From assembly GCF_014205215.1 (NCBI RefSeq), contig NZ_JACHNC010000001.1:1493001-1557000 (forward strand): a stretch of 64,000 nucleotides of DNA. The letters run 5' to 3'. Position numbers and translations under genes: made by a program. Positions 7,249-15,001 of this stretch are shown one piece after another. Each line of letters begins with the position of its first letter. Within the stretch, counting starts at the first letter, position 1. Under the pieces are notes generated by a model. That model had not been told where the DNA came from. It made no database searches and saw nothing but the letters and a program-made list of their open reading frames with translations. Source of the DNA: Actinoplanes lobatus (GTDB lineage Bacteria > Actinomycetota > Actinomycetes > Mycobacteriales > Micromonosporaceae).

Positions 7249-8109
7249 TCAACTTCCCTTCGCGTATGACTGATGACCCGCCGGCCACCGATCCAAGGAC
7301 TCCGTAAACACCAGATCCACCCTGTCAGCAGGGTATGTGGCATCGGAAAGCTCAACGACTCTTCCATCGGTGTCTACGGAGCGACTTCGCACCCACATCA
7401 ACGGCACGCCTGGATCAATTCCCCAACGCGCACGATCGGCTGGCGTCGGCTCCGTCGCTGTAACCGATCTGACAAATCGCTCTATCTCAATCCCGACGGT
7501 ATAGAGCTGATGCTGATGCCCTCCAGGCCACGGCTCTAGATCCTCTCTCAGGAGATCAGGATTTCCTGAGATGAGGCTCACGGGGATGTAGGAGGTGCTC
7601 CATGCAATTCGGAGACCGGTGTCAATCTCAAGAGTTTCGTAGACTCGCCGAAGTACCTCAACGTCATCGGGAACGGAAAACTCTTCGGCAAGCTCCGGCG
7701 TGATGGGAACAACAGAGTACCGGGCCGTGAAGTGTGTTCGGTCGATCGGGACACCGGCCGTAAGCTCAGCCGTTCCCACCGCTGCACGTTCTTCCTCGGG
7801 CCGAAGTACAAGGTTCTTTTGCTGCTGAGTGAAGTCAACGGTCAGGCGAATCCTGCGTACCGGTGGCCGGACTCGCTTGCGCCGGCCACGACCGCCGACG
7901 ATGCGTCCTTCATTGGTCAGTACATCTAGAGCTGCACGCGCCGAACCGACCGAACAGTTCCACTTGGCCGCCAGCTCGCCTGCCGACGGCACGGCGTCGT
8001 TTGGCCCCAGGCGTCCGCTCACGATCTCGGCTCGGATGGAGTCCGCGATGCGGTGATGGACAGGCACCACGCCCGGCGTGGACTCGGGTTCTTGCTGCAT
8101 AGAAGCCAT
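7249..8109 (-). CDS. GntR-family regulator with UTRA domain (KorSA-like)
   Basis: This 286-aa protein has a winged helix at about 15-80 (HRIADSIRAEIVSGRLG; PSAGELAAKWNCSVGSARAAL) and a C-terminal UTRA effector domain (about 95-275). GntR proteins of this type (KorSA in pSAM2) repress transfer and replication genes of AICEs. Two perfect palindromes lie directly upstream at 8128-8203 and are the expected operators, giving autoregulation and control of the divergent gene at 8279. The start is ATG 8109 (GGTGG just upstream) or ATG 8100. Lower GC than the neighbours is shared with the downstream glycosyltransferase, which it could also control as an operon partner. Confidence 0.9.
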   Translation of the reverse strand: MASMQQEPESTPGVVPVHHRIADSIRAEIVSGRLGPNDAVPSAGELAAKWNCSVGSARAALDVLTNEGRIVGGRGRRKRVRPPVRRIRLTVDFTQQQKNLVLRPEEERAAVGTAELTAGVPIDRTHFTARYSVVPITPELAEEFSVPDDVEVLRRVYETLEIDTGLRIAWSTSYIPVSLISGNPDLLREDLEPWPGGHQHQLYTVGIEIERFVRSVTATEPTPADRARWGIDPGVPLMWVRSRSVDTDGRVVELSDATYPADRVDLVFTESLDRWPAGHQSYAKGS

Positions 8110-8127
8110 TCAACCACCAACTTTGCC

Positions 8128-8203
8128 AGTTCGCTAGCGAACTTCCTTGCAACCCATTGATCTACTTGCTAACGTCGCTACATCGCCAGTTCGCTAGCGA
8201 ACC
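8128..8203. promoter_or_regulatory. Double palindromic operator of the GntR regulator
   Basis: The 16-base perfect palindrome AGTTCGCTAGCGAACT occupies 8128-8143. Its 14-base core GTTCGCTAGCGAAC recurs at 8189-8202, 60 bases away. A degenerate half-site TTGCTAACGTCGCTA lies between them. The pair sits in the gap between the divergent GntR gene and the SCO3933-family gene, so one repressor could occupy both and loop the promoter region. Confidence 0.85.
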
Positions 8204-8278
8204 AGCGATGTGCGAGTGCAGGGACTGCGTGCAGCGCGAGCATCCGGCTCGCGATCGAGTTGTAGGGAGATCGACAAG

Positions 8279-8605
8279 ATGCGGAACATCCCCGTGAACC
8301 TGGGTGGCTACAAGCTTCGCGTGGTGGAGGAGCCCGCGATCAAGACGGATCAGGAGGGCCGCGTGCTCACGGCGTACGGCAGTGACGATCCGCTGTACAC
8401 GATCGCGGTGTTCGCGAAGCCGGTCGCGACGGAGGACGGCTACCGCGGCAAGGGCGAGGAACTGAAGATCACGCTCTCGACGGACCCGGGTCAGATCGAG
8501 GAAGGCGAGCTGGTGGAGATGATCGCGCCGACGGTCTCGCACTGGGAGCGGGACGGCCGGTCGGGTCTGACTTGGAAGGCTCAGGGGGTCAAGACGACCC
8601 GGTGA
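8279..8605 (+). CDS. SCO3933-family regulatory protein
   Basis: This 108-aa protein fits the SCO3933-type family found in AICEs: N-terminal RNIPVNLGGYKLRVVEEP, a central PLYTIAVFAK strand, and C-terminal WERDGRSGLTWKAQGVK. The predicted all-beta domain is OB-like in pattern. The family is annotated as regulatory on the basis of its location in conjugative elements; a biochemical role is not established. Start ATG 8279 follows AGGGAG. Its promoter lies under the double GntR operator, so it should be derepressed together with transfer. Confidence 0.8.
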   Translation: MRNIPVNLGGYKLRVVEEPAIKTDQEGRVLTAYGSDDPLYTIAVFAKPVATEDGYRGKGEELKITLSTDPGQIEEGELVEMIAPTVSHWERDGRSGLTWKAQGVKTTR

Positions 8606-8839
8606 GCTTGGCGGACCGGGCGGTCATGACGACGCGAGTCCGGCCCTTCCCGCGACGGAGAAGTTTCTAGCCTCGCCCCTTTCGGTGGGCAATCCGTTCG
8701 AGTCGGATCGGGGCACTAATGCCGATACGCTGCGGCTTCAATCTGGTCACGGGTTCGGCGGTTTTTTGAGAATTCAACAGTGGATAGATCCATGCCAAAA
8801 TCCCGCATTCGATCGCAATTTCACGAAAGGAGGATTGCC

Positions 8840-8962
8840 ATGTCTAACACTAATCTTATTCTTTCTGGCCTACTGCTACTGTCGGCCTCAATCAACGTCG
8901 GCCTCATCCGGCGCGAGACCCGCCGCTGGCGTCGCATGTGGCGCCTGACGGGCCGGGAGTAG
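8840..8962 (+). CDS. Small single-span membrane protein
   Basis: This 40-aa peptide starts at ATG 8840 directly behind a near-ideal AAAGGAGG. Residues 5-21 (NLILSGLLLLSASINVG) form one membrane helix, and the tail is strongly basic (RRETRRWRRMWRL). The excellent ribosome-binding site and clean topology support it. Such micro-proteins are common next to AICE transfer genes. A function in anchoring or regulating the transfer apparatus is only inference. Confidence 0.7.
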   Translation: MSNTNLILSGLLLLSASINVGLIRRETRRWRRMWRLTGRE

Positions 8963-9058
8963 TCGCGTTTCGATGGGTTCTGTCCGTCCTTCGGAGAATT
9001 TTTCCGGGGGCGGGTGGTGCCCACCGAGAGGTGGACTACTTCAAGGAGAGGACGCCGT

Positions 9059-9334
9059 ATGGATTTGGTCCCGGAGATCTTCAAGTCGATGACGGGGCGC
9101 AGGCGGTATGAGGCGCTGGTCGGCACGATTCAGGGCTTGGCGTTGATGCTCGACGGGGCAAAGAGCCTGATCGCGTCATGTGAGCCGCCGCCGGGGACGC
9201 TGTATCAGTACGCGGCTCGCGTCGAGGACCTGGAGGACGCGCACAAGCAGGCGGCGGAAGCACTACAGAGCTTTCGGATCAGAGTCAAGACGTTCGAGGC
9301 CGAGTTGGTGGCGAAACCGTGGAAGGTGGGTTGA
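9059..9334 (+). CDS. Hypothetical coiled-coil protein
   Basis: This 91-aa protein starts at ATG 9059 behind AAGGAGAGG. The second half is helical with heptad-like spacing (ARVEDLEDAHKQAAEALQSF), suggesting a coiled coil. No membrane segment or enzyme motif is seen. Its stop overlaps the start of the next gene (TGATG at 9332-9336), so the two are translationally coupled. They form a short unit between the small membrane protein and a terminator. Confidence 0.7.
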   Translation: MDLVPEIFKSMTGRRRYEALVGTIQGLALMLDGAKSLIASCEPPPGTLYQYAARVEDLEDAHKQAAEALQSFRIRVKTFEAELVAKPWKVG

Positions 9335-9570
9335 TGTCGTACCAGGTATTCGACACCTACGACGGAATCGACAAGGCAATGCGCATGATGCGTGACGCAA
9401 TGAAAGGAATGCCGGAGCGGCACCGATACATGCGTCACTACGACGACCTTCGTCGGTCGGTCGCGGTGTTGCTGATCCTTCTCGAAGAGGCCACGCCGTG
9501 GCTGGACGAGACGAGTCGAGCGGAGCAGAGCACGAGCCGGGCAAAGACCCTGCTCGACTCCATTCGCTAG
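9334..9570 (+). CDS. Hypothetical helical protein
   Basis: This 78-aa protein starts at ATG 9334, overlapping the previous stop, behind GGAAGGTGGG. It is rich in Met and charged residues (AMRMMRDAMKGMPERHRYMR), has a short hydrophobic stretch (VAVLLILLEEA) too polar for a sure membrane helix, and ends in a helical tail. A terminator follows at 9582, closing the unit before the transfer gene. The family is not recognised. Confidence 0.7.
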   Translation: MSYQVFDTYDGIDKAMRMMRDAMKGMPERHRYMRHYDDLRRSVAVLLILLEEATPWLDETSRAEQSTSRAKTLLDSIR

Positions 9571-9581
9571 TTCACTGAGGC

Positions 9582-9614
9582 GGCCCGGATCGGAACTTCG
9601 GTCCGGGCCTTTTT
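9582..9614 (+). terminator. Rho-independent terminator before the transfer gene
   Basis: GGCCCGGA (9582-9589) pairs with TCCGGGCC (9602-9609) and is followed by five T. It separates the small genes from the translocase gene that begins a few tens of bases later, so read-through here would set the level of transfer and replication genes unless a promoter lies within the stem region. Confidence 0.85.
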
Positions 9615-9651
9615 CATGCCAGAAACCATGACAAGAAAGTGGTGCAACACG

Positions 9652-11004
9652 ATGGGCAAGCGTATTCAGGGCTGGGAATGGCGGGTCGCTGGGTGGGCCG
9701 CTCGGCACCCCGGGTTCGTGGCCGCTCCGGCTGCGTTGACCGCTGGTGTGGCCCACTTCGGGCCGGTGACCACGGGCGGCGTCATGGCGGGTGCGGTGGC
9801 GGCCGGCGTCGGCTGGTACCGGGGTCACCCCGACTCGTGGTCGCGGATCGCGGCTCCCCGGCTGCGGGCGGTGCGGCGGCGCTGGCTGTCGCGGACGTAC
9901 CTCGGACCGTGGTGGGGTCGCGTGACCGAAGCGTGCAACCTGGTCACAGTCCATCGGACGACCGGTGCCGTAAACGTCCCCCGGATCGTGCGGGTACGGT
10001 CGCACTCCCCGTCCACCGAGACGGTGTACGTGCGGCTGCTGCTCGGGCAGACCCCGAAGCAGTGGGAGGAAGCCGCCGAAGCGCTGGCGGTGGCGCTGCG
10101 GGCCGAACGGATCGGTATCGAGCGGGTACGGCCTCAGGTGATCGCGCTCATCGTGCAGCGCTCGGAACCGTTCACCCAGGTCATCATCCCGCCGGACATC
10201 CCGGCTGAGGCCGACTCCGCGAGCCTGGCGAACGTGTACCTCGGCGAGACGGAGCACGGCGGCGACTGGTACGCGCCGTTGATCGGACAGCACTGGTTGA
10301 TCGCGGGCGCCACCGGCTCGGGCAAGAACTCGGTCACCTGGATGGCGTTGCGGGCCTGCGCTCCGCTGATCCGTGACGGCCTGGTCCGGCTGCACGTCAT
10401 CAACCCGAAGGGCACCGAGTTGAACGCGCTCCGGCCGGTGTCGTACCGGTACGCGGAGACCGATAAGGACATCGTCGAGGTGATGACCTCCTTCTGGGAG
10501 ACCATGCAGGAGCGCAAGCGGACCTTGGCCGAGCAGGGGCGTCGCACCTTCGAGATGTCGCGGGAAACCCCGCTCGAACTGCTGGTCATCGACGAGTTGG
10601 GCGCGGTGACCGGGTACGGCGATCGGTCGTTGACCCGGGGTGCTCAGGCGGTGCTCCCGCTGATCCTGTCTCAGGCTCGTGCTCTGGGCGGCAGCGTGAT
10701 CGGCGCGTTGCAGGAGCCCACGAAGGACGTGATCCCGCAACGGGACCTATTCTCTCTGCGGGTCTGCCTGCGGGCTACTACCGCCGGCCACCCGGATATG
10801 GTGCTCGGCGACGACATGCGCCGTCGGGGTGCCCTAGCCGACGAGATCCCGAACGCTCCCGAGTCGGCCGGTATCGGCTTCGTGGTCAAGCAGCGTTCCC
10901 GTACTCCGCTGCGGGTGCGGGCCGCGTACTGCGACGACGCTGACATTGCCGACCTGGTCCGGGTCGCCGGATGGCCGCATACCGAGCTTGTCTCGGCGGG
11001 GTGA
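9652..11004 (+). CDS. FtsK/SpoIIIE-type DNA translocase (TraB/TraSA-like transfer protein)
   Basis: This 450-aa protein is the single transfer motor expected in an AICE, moving double-stranded DNA between mycelia. It has an N-terminal hydrophobic region (about 20-52), Walker A GATGSGKNS at 219-227 and Walker B LLVIDE with D314/E315. An Arg-rich, DNA-binding-like stretch (LRAVRRRWLSRTY) lies between. An in-frame ATG at 9616 is possible, but only one base separates it from the terminator T-tract, leaving no room for a ribosome-binding site, so ATG 9652 is preferred. Its stop overlaps the GTG start of the next membrane protein. Length and domain order match AICE TraSA proteins. Confidence in family is high; the start is less sure. 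Confidence 0.92.
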   Translation: MGKRIQGWEWRVAGWAARHPGFVAAPAALTAGVAHFGPVTTGGVMAGAVAAGVGWYRGHPDSWSRIAAPRLRAVRRRWLSRTYLGPWWGRVTEACNLVTVHRTTGAVNVPRIVRVRSHSPSTETVYVRLLLGQTPKQWEEAAEALAVALRAERIGIERVRPQVIALIVQRSEPFTQVIIPPDIPAEADSASLANVYLGETEHGGDWYAPLIGQHWLIAGATGSGKNSVTWMALRACAPLIRDGLVRLHVINPKGTELNALRPVSYRYAETDKDIVEVMTSFWETMQERKRTLAEQGRRTFEMSRETPLELLVIDELGAVTGYGDRSLTRGAQAVLPLILSQARALGGSVIGALQEPTKDVIPQRDLFSLRVCLRATTAGHPDMVLGDDMRRRGALADEIPNAPESAGIGFVVKQRSRTPLRVRAAYCDDADIADLVRVAGWPHTELVSAG

Positions 11005-11852
11005 TCGAGGCCGTGACCCGCGACCGAACCACCCGCCCCCGGCAGCCTCGTCAGGTCCGCAAACTGAGCAAGCGCCTGGAAGTGGCCCGGCAGGTTCACG
11101 ACCTGGAACAGGATGCCGCGCTCGACATCGTCGACATCGAGCGCCTGCGGGTGAGCGTCACCCGCTGCCTATGGTTCTTCCTGGCGCTCGGTTCGGTGTT
11201 TACCACGACCGGCGTACAGAACTTCCTCGCCGGGAACCTCAGTCCCGCTGATCCGGTGTGGTGGGGCTGTTGGGGTGTGGAGCCCTGCCTGGTCGGCATC
11301 CTCATCACGGTCCTGCGCTGGGAAGCCGCGATGATCGCCCGGGAGATCGACATCGACTCCCGGGCGGTCGACTGGCTCAAGCGGTTCCTGCTCTGCTCGA
11401 CCCTGGTCATGAACGTGGTTCCCGCGTTGTGGCCTCGGGACGGTGGGGTCAGCGCGGGCATGCTCGCCGCACACCTCATGGTCCCGATCCTGGTGTTCTT
11501 CCTGGCCGAAGTCATGCCGATCGTGCAAGCACGCTGCACCCAAGCACGCCGCGCCATCACCCTTCCCGGCCCTGCCCCCACCGCGGCACCGATGCCGCCG
11601 GTACCCACCAGGCAGCCGACCATCCCGGCCGGCGTCGTGACCAAGCACGTTCCAACTCCGGCTCCGGCACCCTCGGCATCCGCTACGGACGGGTTGGACG
11701 GGTTGGGCCTGCCCCTGGCGATGCAGGCCCGGGTTCACCAGCTCGCCGCGAGCCTCGACCGCCCGGTGACCGCCGTCGACGTTCAGCAGGCGACTCGCCT
11801 GCCGCTGCCGCTCGCGTCGAAGGTCGCCGACCGGCTCACCCCCGCTCTCTGA
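11001..11852 (+). CDS. Spd-like (DUF2637-type) membrane protein
   Basis: This 283-aa protein starts at GTG 11001, overlapping the translocase stop by four bases. A charged N-terminus (KLSKRLEVARQVHDLEQDAA) precedes four predicted membrane helices (starting near CLWFFLALG, CWGVEPCLVGILITV, LLCSTLVMNVV, HLMVPILVFFLAEV). A Pro-rich linker and a C-terminal helical domain follow. The topology and the glycine/EP and H..P motifs resemble DUF2637/SpdB proteins that support intramycelial plasmid spread in Streptomyces. Its place between translocase and replication initiator is the usual one for spread genes. The C-terminal domain may contact DNA or the translocase (inference). Confidence 0.75.
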   Translation: MIEAVTRDRTTRPRQPRQVRKLSKRLEVARQVHDLEQDAALDIVDIERLRVSVTRCLWFFLALGSVFTTTGVQNFLAGNLSPADPVWWGCWGVEPCLVGILITVLRWEAAMIAREIDIDSRAVDWLKRFLLCSTLVMNVVPALWPRDGGVSAGMLAAHLMVPILVFFLAEVMPIVQARCTQARRAITLPGPAPTAAPMPPVPTRQPTIPAGVVTKHVPTPAPAPSASATDGLDGLGLPLAMQARVHQLAASLDRPVTAVDVQQATRLPLPLASKVADRLTPAL

Positions 11853-11875
11853 TCTCGTCTCCTACTCGTTCCGGT

Positions 11876-11906
11876 CTGCCGTGCTCTGACGACGAGGGCA
11901 CGGCAG
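11876..11906 (+). terminator. Hairpin between spread gene and replication initiator
   Basis: CTGCCGTGC (11876-11884) pairs perfectly with GCACGGCAG (11898-11906). There is no strong T-tract, so it may attenuate or protect the message rather than end it. The initiator ribosome-binding site follows within 15 bases. Confidence 0.45.
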
Positions 11907-11927
11907 GCCGTCTCTGGAGGGATTTGC

Positions 11928-13292
11928 TTGTCAACATCGACCCGCCCCGCCTACGACGGAGAGGCGGCCCTGGCTCAGTGGATGCGTACCCCCGCCTACA
12001 AGCAATGGCGTGCCGGAGTTGAAAGCGTCCAGGGCTGCCTCCAGCCGGTTCGCCTGATCGGCACATGGGAAGCCCGGCACGCCAGCACTGGACAGGTCAT
12101 CGCCTCCCGCCGGGGGAAGGTGTGGGCATCCTGCGGCACCCGCCGTGCGGCCGTCTGCCCGACCTGCGCCGACCGGTACGCCGCTGATGCCTGGCACCTG
12201 ATCCACGCTGGCATGTCCGGCGGCAAAGGAATCCCCGTCACCGTCGCCACATCGACGCGCCTGTTCGTCACGCTGACTGCCCCGTCGTTCGGTGCGGTCC
12301 ACAACCGACCTGGCAAACGGCCGTGCTCCTGTGGCAAATGGCACCCCGACGGGCATCCGCTGCTGGGTAGCCCGCTCGCCCCGGAGACCTACGACTACAC
12401 CGGTGCCGTGTTGTGGCAGGCACACAGCGGTGACCTGTGGCACCGGTTCGCCATCGCGTTGCGCCGGGCCGTCGCCACCGCTGGTGGTCTCACGGTCCGC
12501 GAGTCCGGTAACCACCTGCGCGTCTCTTACGCGAAGGTCGCTGAGTATCAGCGGCGGGGCCTGGTCCACTTCCACGCCGTCATCCGCGCCGACGGACCGA
12601 CCGGCCCGGACTCGGCACCCCCGGCGTGGCTCACCTCTGACGTACTCGCCGATGCGGTGCGGTCCGCGTCCGCCTCGGTCCGCGTCGACACCGAACGCCC
12701 GGACGGCACGGTGTTGCCCCTGGCCTGGGGTTCACAGGTCGACGTGAAGGACATCACCGCGACCGACATCGATTTCAGCGGCGTCGACAACGGTGAGGAC
12801 CAGGTCGTCAACGACTCCCGGCTGGCGGGCTACATCGCCAAGTACGCCACCAAGGGAACCGGCGCCAGCGAGACCGGCGATCGTCGTATCCGCTCGCAAG
12901 CGCACATCGACGAACTGCCCGTGTCGGGTCACCACCGGGCGATGATCCAAACCGCATGGGACCTTGGCGGCCTCGACCAGTACGCCGATCTCAAGCTGCG
13001 GCATTGGGCGCACATGCTCGGCTTCCGGGGCCACTTCCTCACCAAGTCGCGCATCTACAGCACGACGTTCAAGAACCTTCGCGCGGAACGACGTCAGCAT
13101 CAGGTCGATGCCGCGCTCACTGAGGCCGGTCTGCCTGCCGACACCGAGGTCCTGGTCGTCAACGACTGGCAGATCCTCGGCATCGGCTACGACTCCCGCG
13201 AACAGCTCGAACTCGCTACCGCGATCGGTGACCGGATCCGATCGGCGCGTCAGGCACAACGCACATCACAACGGGGGGACAGCAATGGCTGA
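11928..13292 (+). CDS. repSA: RepSA-type rolling-circle replication initiator
   Basis: This 454-aa protein fits the RepSA family that lets AICEs replicate after excision. A Cys-rich region (CGTRRAAVCPTC) lies near residues 70-85. The HUH metal motif is at about 211-219 (GLVHFHAVI, H214 and H216). The candidate nicking tyrosines are Y302 and Y306 in GYIAKYATKG. TTG 11928 is the start because GGAGGG lies 6-7 bases upstream and no better start exists. The gene overlaps the excisionase by eight bases. The double-strand origin is expected close by, often within or upstream of the gene, and was not located. Confidence 0.92.
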   Translation: MSTSTRPAYDGEAALAQWMRTPAYKQWRAGVESVQGCLQPVRLIGTWEARHASTGQVIASRRGKVWASCGTRRAAVCPTCADRYAADAWHLIHAGMSGGKGIPVTVATSTRLFVTLTAPSFGAVHNRPGKRPCSCGKWHPDGHPLLGSPLAPETYDYTGAVLWQAHSGDLWHRFAIALRRAVATAGGLTVRESGNHLRVSYAKVAEYQRRGLVHFHAVIRADGPTGPDSAPPAWLTSDVLADAVRSASASVRVDTERPDGTVLPLAWGSQVDVKDITATDIDFSGVDNGEDQVVNDSRLAGYIAKYATKGTGASETGDRRIRSQAHIDELPVSGHHRAMIQTAWDLGGLDQYADLKLRHWAHMLGFRGHFLTKSRIYSTTFKNLRAERRQHQVDAALTEAGLPADTEVLVVNDWQILGIGYDSREQLELATAIGDRIRSARQAQRTSQRGDSNG

Positions 13293-13458
13293 ACTGTGGT
13301 CGGTCGACGACGTGGCGGCGTATTTGCGGGTGCCCGTCGAGACCTTGTACCGGTGGCGCAAGACGAAGTGCGGTCCGCCTGCTGCCCGGATCGGCCGGCA
13401 CCTGCGCTACGACCCCGCCGACGTCCAGGCGTGGTTTCGCGGACAGGTGGCGGCGTAA
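13285..13458 (+). CDS. xis: Excisionase (MerR-like helix-turn-helix)
   Basis: This 57-aa protein is a single winged helix of the excisionase/HTH_17 type (LWSVDDVAAYLRVPVETLYRWR ... GRHLRYDPADVQAWF in two parts). It binds near the attachment site and steers the integrase toward excision. The ATG lies within the end of repSA, behind GGGGGGA, and its stop codon overlaps the integrase start (TAATG), so xis and int are translationally coupled. The GACGGCCTG repeats at both ends are possible binding sites. Confidence 0.92.
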   Translation: MAELWSVDDVAAYLRVPVETLYRWRKTKCGPPAARIGRHLRYDPADVQAWFRGQVAA

Positions 13459-14696
13459 TGGGACACGTCGAGGACCGCTGGCACAAGACCGTGACCACCG
13501 ATGAAGTCGACAAGAAGGGAAAGAAGCGCACTCAACAGGTGCGAACTGAGCTGTATGGCAAGGGCATGCGGTACCGGGTCCGGTACATCACCCCTGATGG
13601 ACGGGAACGCAGCAAGTCTTTCCCTGACCGGGCCAAGAAGGCTGCCGAGGACTTCCTCATCTCCGTCGAGGGCGACAAGCTCCGCGGTGCCTACATCGAT
13701 CCTTCCGCCGGGCAGACCCTCTTCCGCGACTACGCCGAAGAGTGGCTTCGCACCAGGGCGCTCGATGAGTCGACCCGAGAGAGCACGGAGCGCAGAGTAC
13801 GCGGGCATCTGCTGCCCACCTTCGGTGATTCTCAGCTCGCGGCGATCAAGCCGAGAGAGATTCGCGAGTGGGACCGCAAGATGGTCGGCACGCTCGGCGA
13901 CGGCACGCGGGCGGTGGTCTTCGCTCACCTCAAGTCCATCCTCAATGCCGCCGTTGACGACGAGAAGATCGGTAAGAATCCGTGCCTGGCTCGCTCGGTC
14001 ACTGCGCCACGGCCCGTACAGCGCAAGGTGATTCCTTGGAAGGCGGAGACCGTCGCGGCGATCCAGGCAGGCATCCAGGAGCGTTACCGTCCGATGGTTG
14101 CTCTCGGTGCCGGGTGCGGGATGCGTCAGGGCGAAATCCTCGGGGTCTCGCCCGATGACGTTGATTTTGACGGCGGATGGCTGCATATCGTGCGGCAAGT
14201 CAAGATCGTCCGGGATCGTCTGGTGTTCGGGCTTCCCAAGAGCGATCGGGATCGCCGAGTGCCGTTGCCGGACAGCGTGGCCGCTCTCCTCCACGCGCAC
14301 TTCGAGGAGTTTCCGCCGGTCAAGATCACTCTGCCGTGGGAGAACCCGGCCAGCAATGAGCGGGTCACGGTCCGTCTGGCGTTCACAACGACGCGGACGA
14401 GCGCGATCAACAAGAACACGTTCAACGCCAAGAGCTGGCACGTCGCGTTGCGGAGCGCCGGTGTGACTCCGTCTCGCTCGACCGGAATGCATGCGCTGCG
14501 GCACTTCTACGCCTCGTCGCTGCTGGACGCGGGCGAGAGCATCAAGGCTCTGTCTGAGTATCTCGGGCACGCCAATCCCGGTTTCACCTTGCGGTACTAC
14601 ACCCACCTCATGCCCTCCAGCGAGGGACGTACCCGGAAGGCAATCGATGACCTATTCCGACCGAAGGATGGCTCCGGCGGCCCGGACGGAGCCTGA
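13458..14696 (+). CDS. int: Tyrosine-family site-specific integrase
   Basis: This 412-aa protein has an N-terminal arm-binding region (residues about 1-70), a SAM-like core-binding domain (about 85-170) and the catalytic domain. Catalytic residues visible are R223 (GCGMRQGEIL), the H345-A-L-R348-H box, H371 (LGHANPG) and Y381 (LRYYTH). The length is typical of AICE integrases. It is the last gene of the element and reads toward the right end, the usual layout with attP just downstream. The stop codon lies inside the right-hand end repeat. Confidence 0.95.
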   Translation: MGHVEDRWHKTVTTDEVDKKGKKRTQQVRTELYGKGMRYRVRYITPDGRERSKSFPDRAKKAAEDFLISVEGDKLRGAYIDPSAGQTLFRDYAEEWLRTRALDESTRESTERRVRGHLLPTFGDSQLAAIKPREIREWDRKMVGTLGDGTRAVVFAHLKSILNAAVDDEKIGKNPCLARSVTAPRPVQRKVIPWKAETVAAIQAGIQERYRPMVALGAGCGMRQGEILGVSPDDVDFDGGWLHIVRQVKIVRDRLVFGLPKSDRDRRVPLPDSVAALLHAHFEEFPPVKITLPWENPASNERVTVRLAFTTTRTSAINKNTFNAKSWHVALRSAGVTPSRSTGMHALRHFYASSLLDAGESIKALSEYLGHANPGFTLRYYTHLMPSSEGRTRKAIDDLFRPKDGSGGPDGA

Positions 14697-14714
14697 CGGC
14701 CTGGTGACGGCCTG
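14691..14714. repeat. Right copy of end repeat, candidate attachment or Int/Xis site
   Basis: It matches 68-91 at 22 of 24 positions and has GACGGCCTG at 14695-14703 and again at 14706-14714, the same 11-base offset as at the left end. It overlaps the last codons of int. Confidence 0.45.
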
Positions 14715-15001
14715 AGCGGGCCAAGGTCCGGTGTCTTCGCAGGTCAGATGGGTACGGGCCGTCGATACGGGACCTACCGACGGCCCGCGGCCGCGCGCCG
14801 TCGTGCGGCGGGGCCGATCCCACCGTACGCCGGGGATCGGCCACCCGCGAAAAGCGGGCGCGCAAGGGTGGCTTCTCGCCGTAGCGTGTCCGGCATCACG
14901 ACGGACCGTGCCCGGCGGGAGCGCATTCTGAACACAGCGCACTCTCAGGCGGGTTCACGCACAATGCCGGGAGTCCTGAAAGCCGCGAGGTGGCCCGACC
15001 T
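14697..15001. other. Element-chromosome junction region without gene
   Basis: These 305 bases carry no convincing coding frame and no tRNA cloverleaf. A 10-bp perfect stem (14812-14821 with 14833-14842) follows int and may end its transcript; a smaller CCCGC/GCGGG hairpin lies just after. The promoter for the DedA gene should be in the last 100 bases. Confidence 0.5.

Larger units (their letters stand above)
68..14714. mobile_element. Integrated actinomycete integrative and conjugative element (AICE)
   Basis: The block holds the classical AICE module set in one stretch: tyrosine integrase, excisionase, RepSA-type replication initiator, Spd-like membrane protein, FtsK/TraB translocase, SCO3933-family regulator and a GntR repressor with palindromic operators. 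The boundaries are inferred from an imperfect 24-bp direct repeat at 68-91 and 14691-14714; the right copy overlaps the integrase stop codon. No tRNA gene is visible at either end, although AICEs usually use one, so the true left attachment site could lie before the window. Housekeeping genes begin at 15002. Several cargo genes have visibly lower GC than the chromosome to the right. The module content is certain; the exact ends are not. Confidence 0.8.

Noticed and set aside
9205-10740. Long minus-strand open frame opposite the translocase
   Set aside because: High GC at third positions gives long antisense frames. The translation is Arg/His/Gly-rich with no motifs, whereas the plus strand has clear Walker A and B.
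1-15001. A tRNA gene as the AICE attachment target
   Set aside because: I scanned both ends for an acceptor stem and T-loop (GGTTCRA-like with matching arms) and found none; one may lie left of the window.
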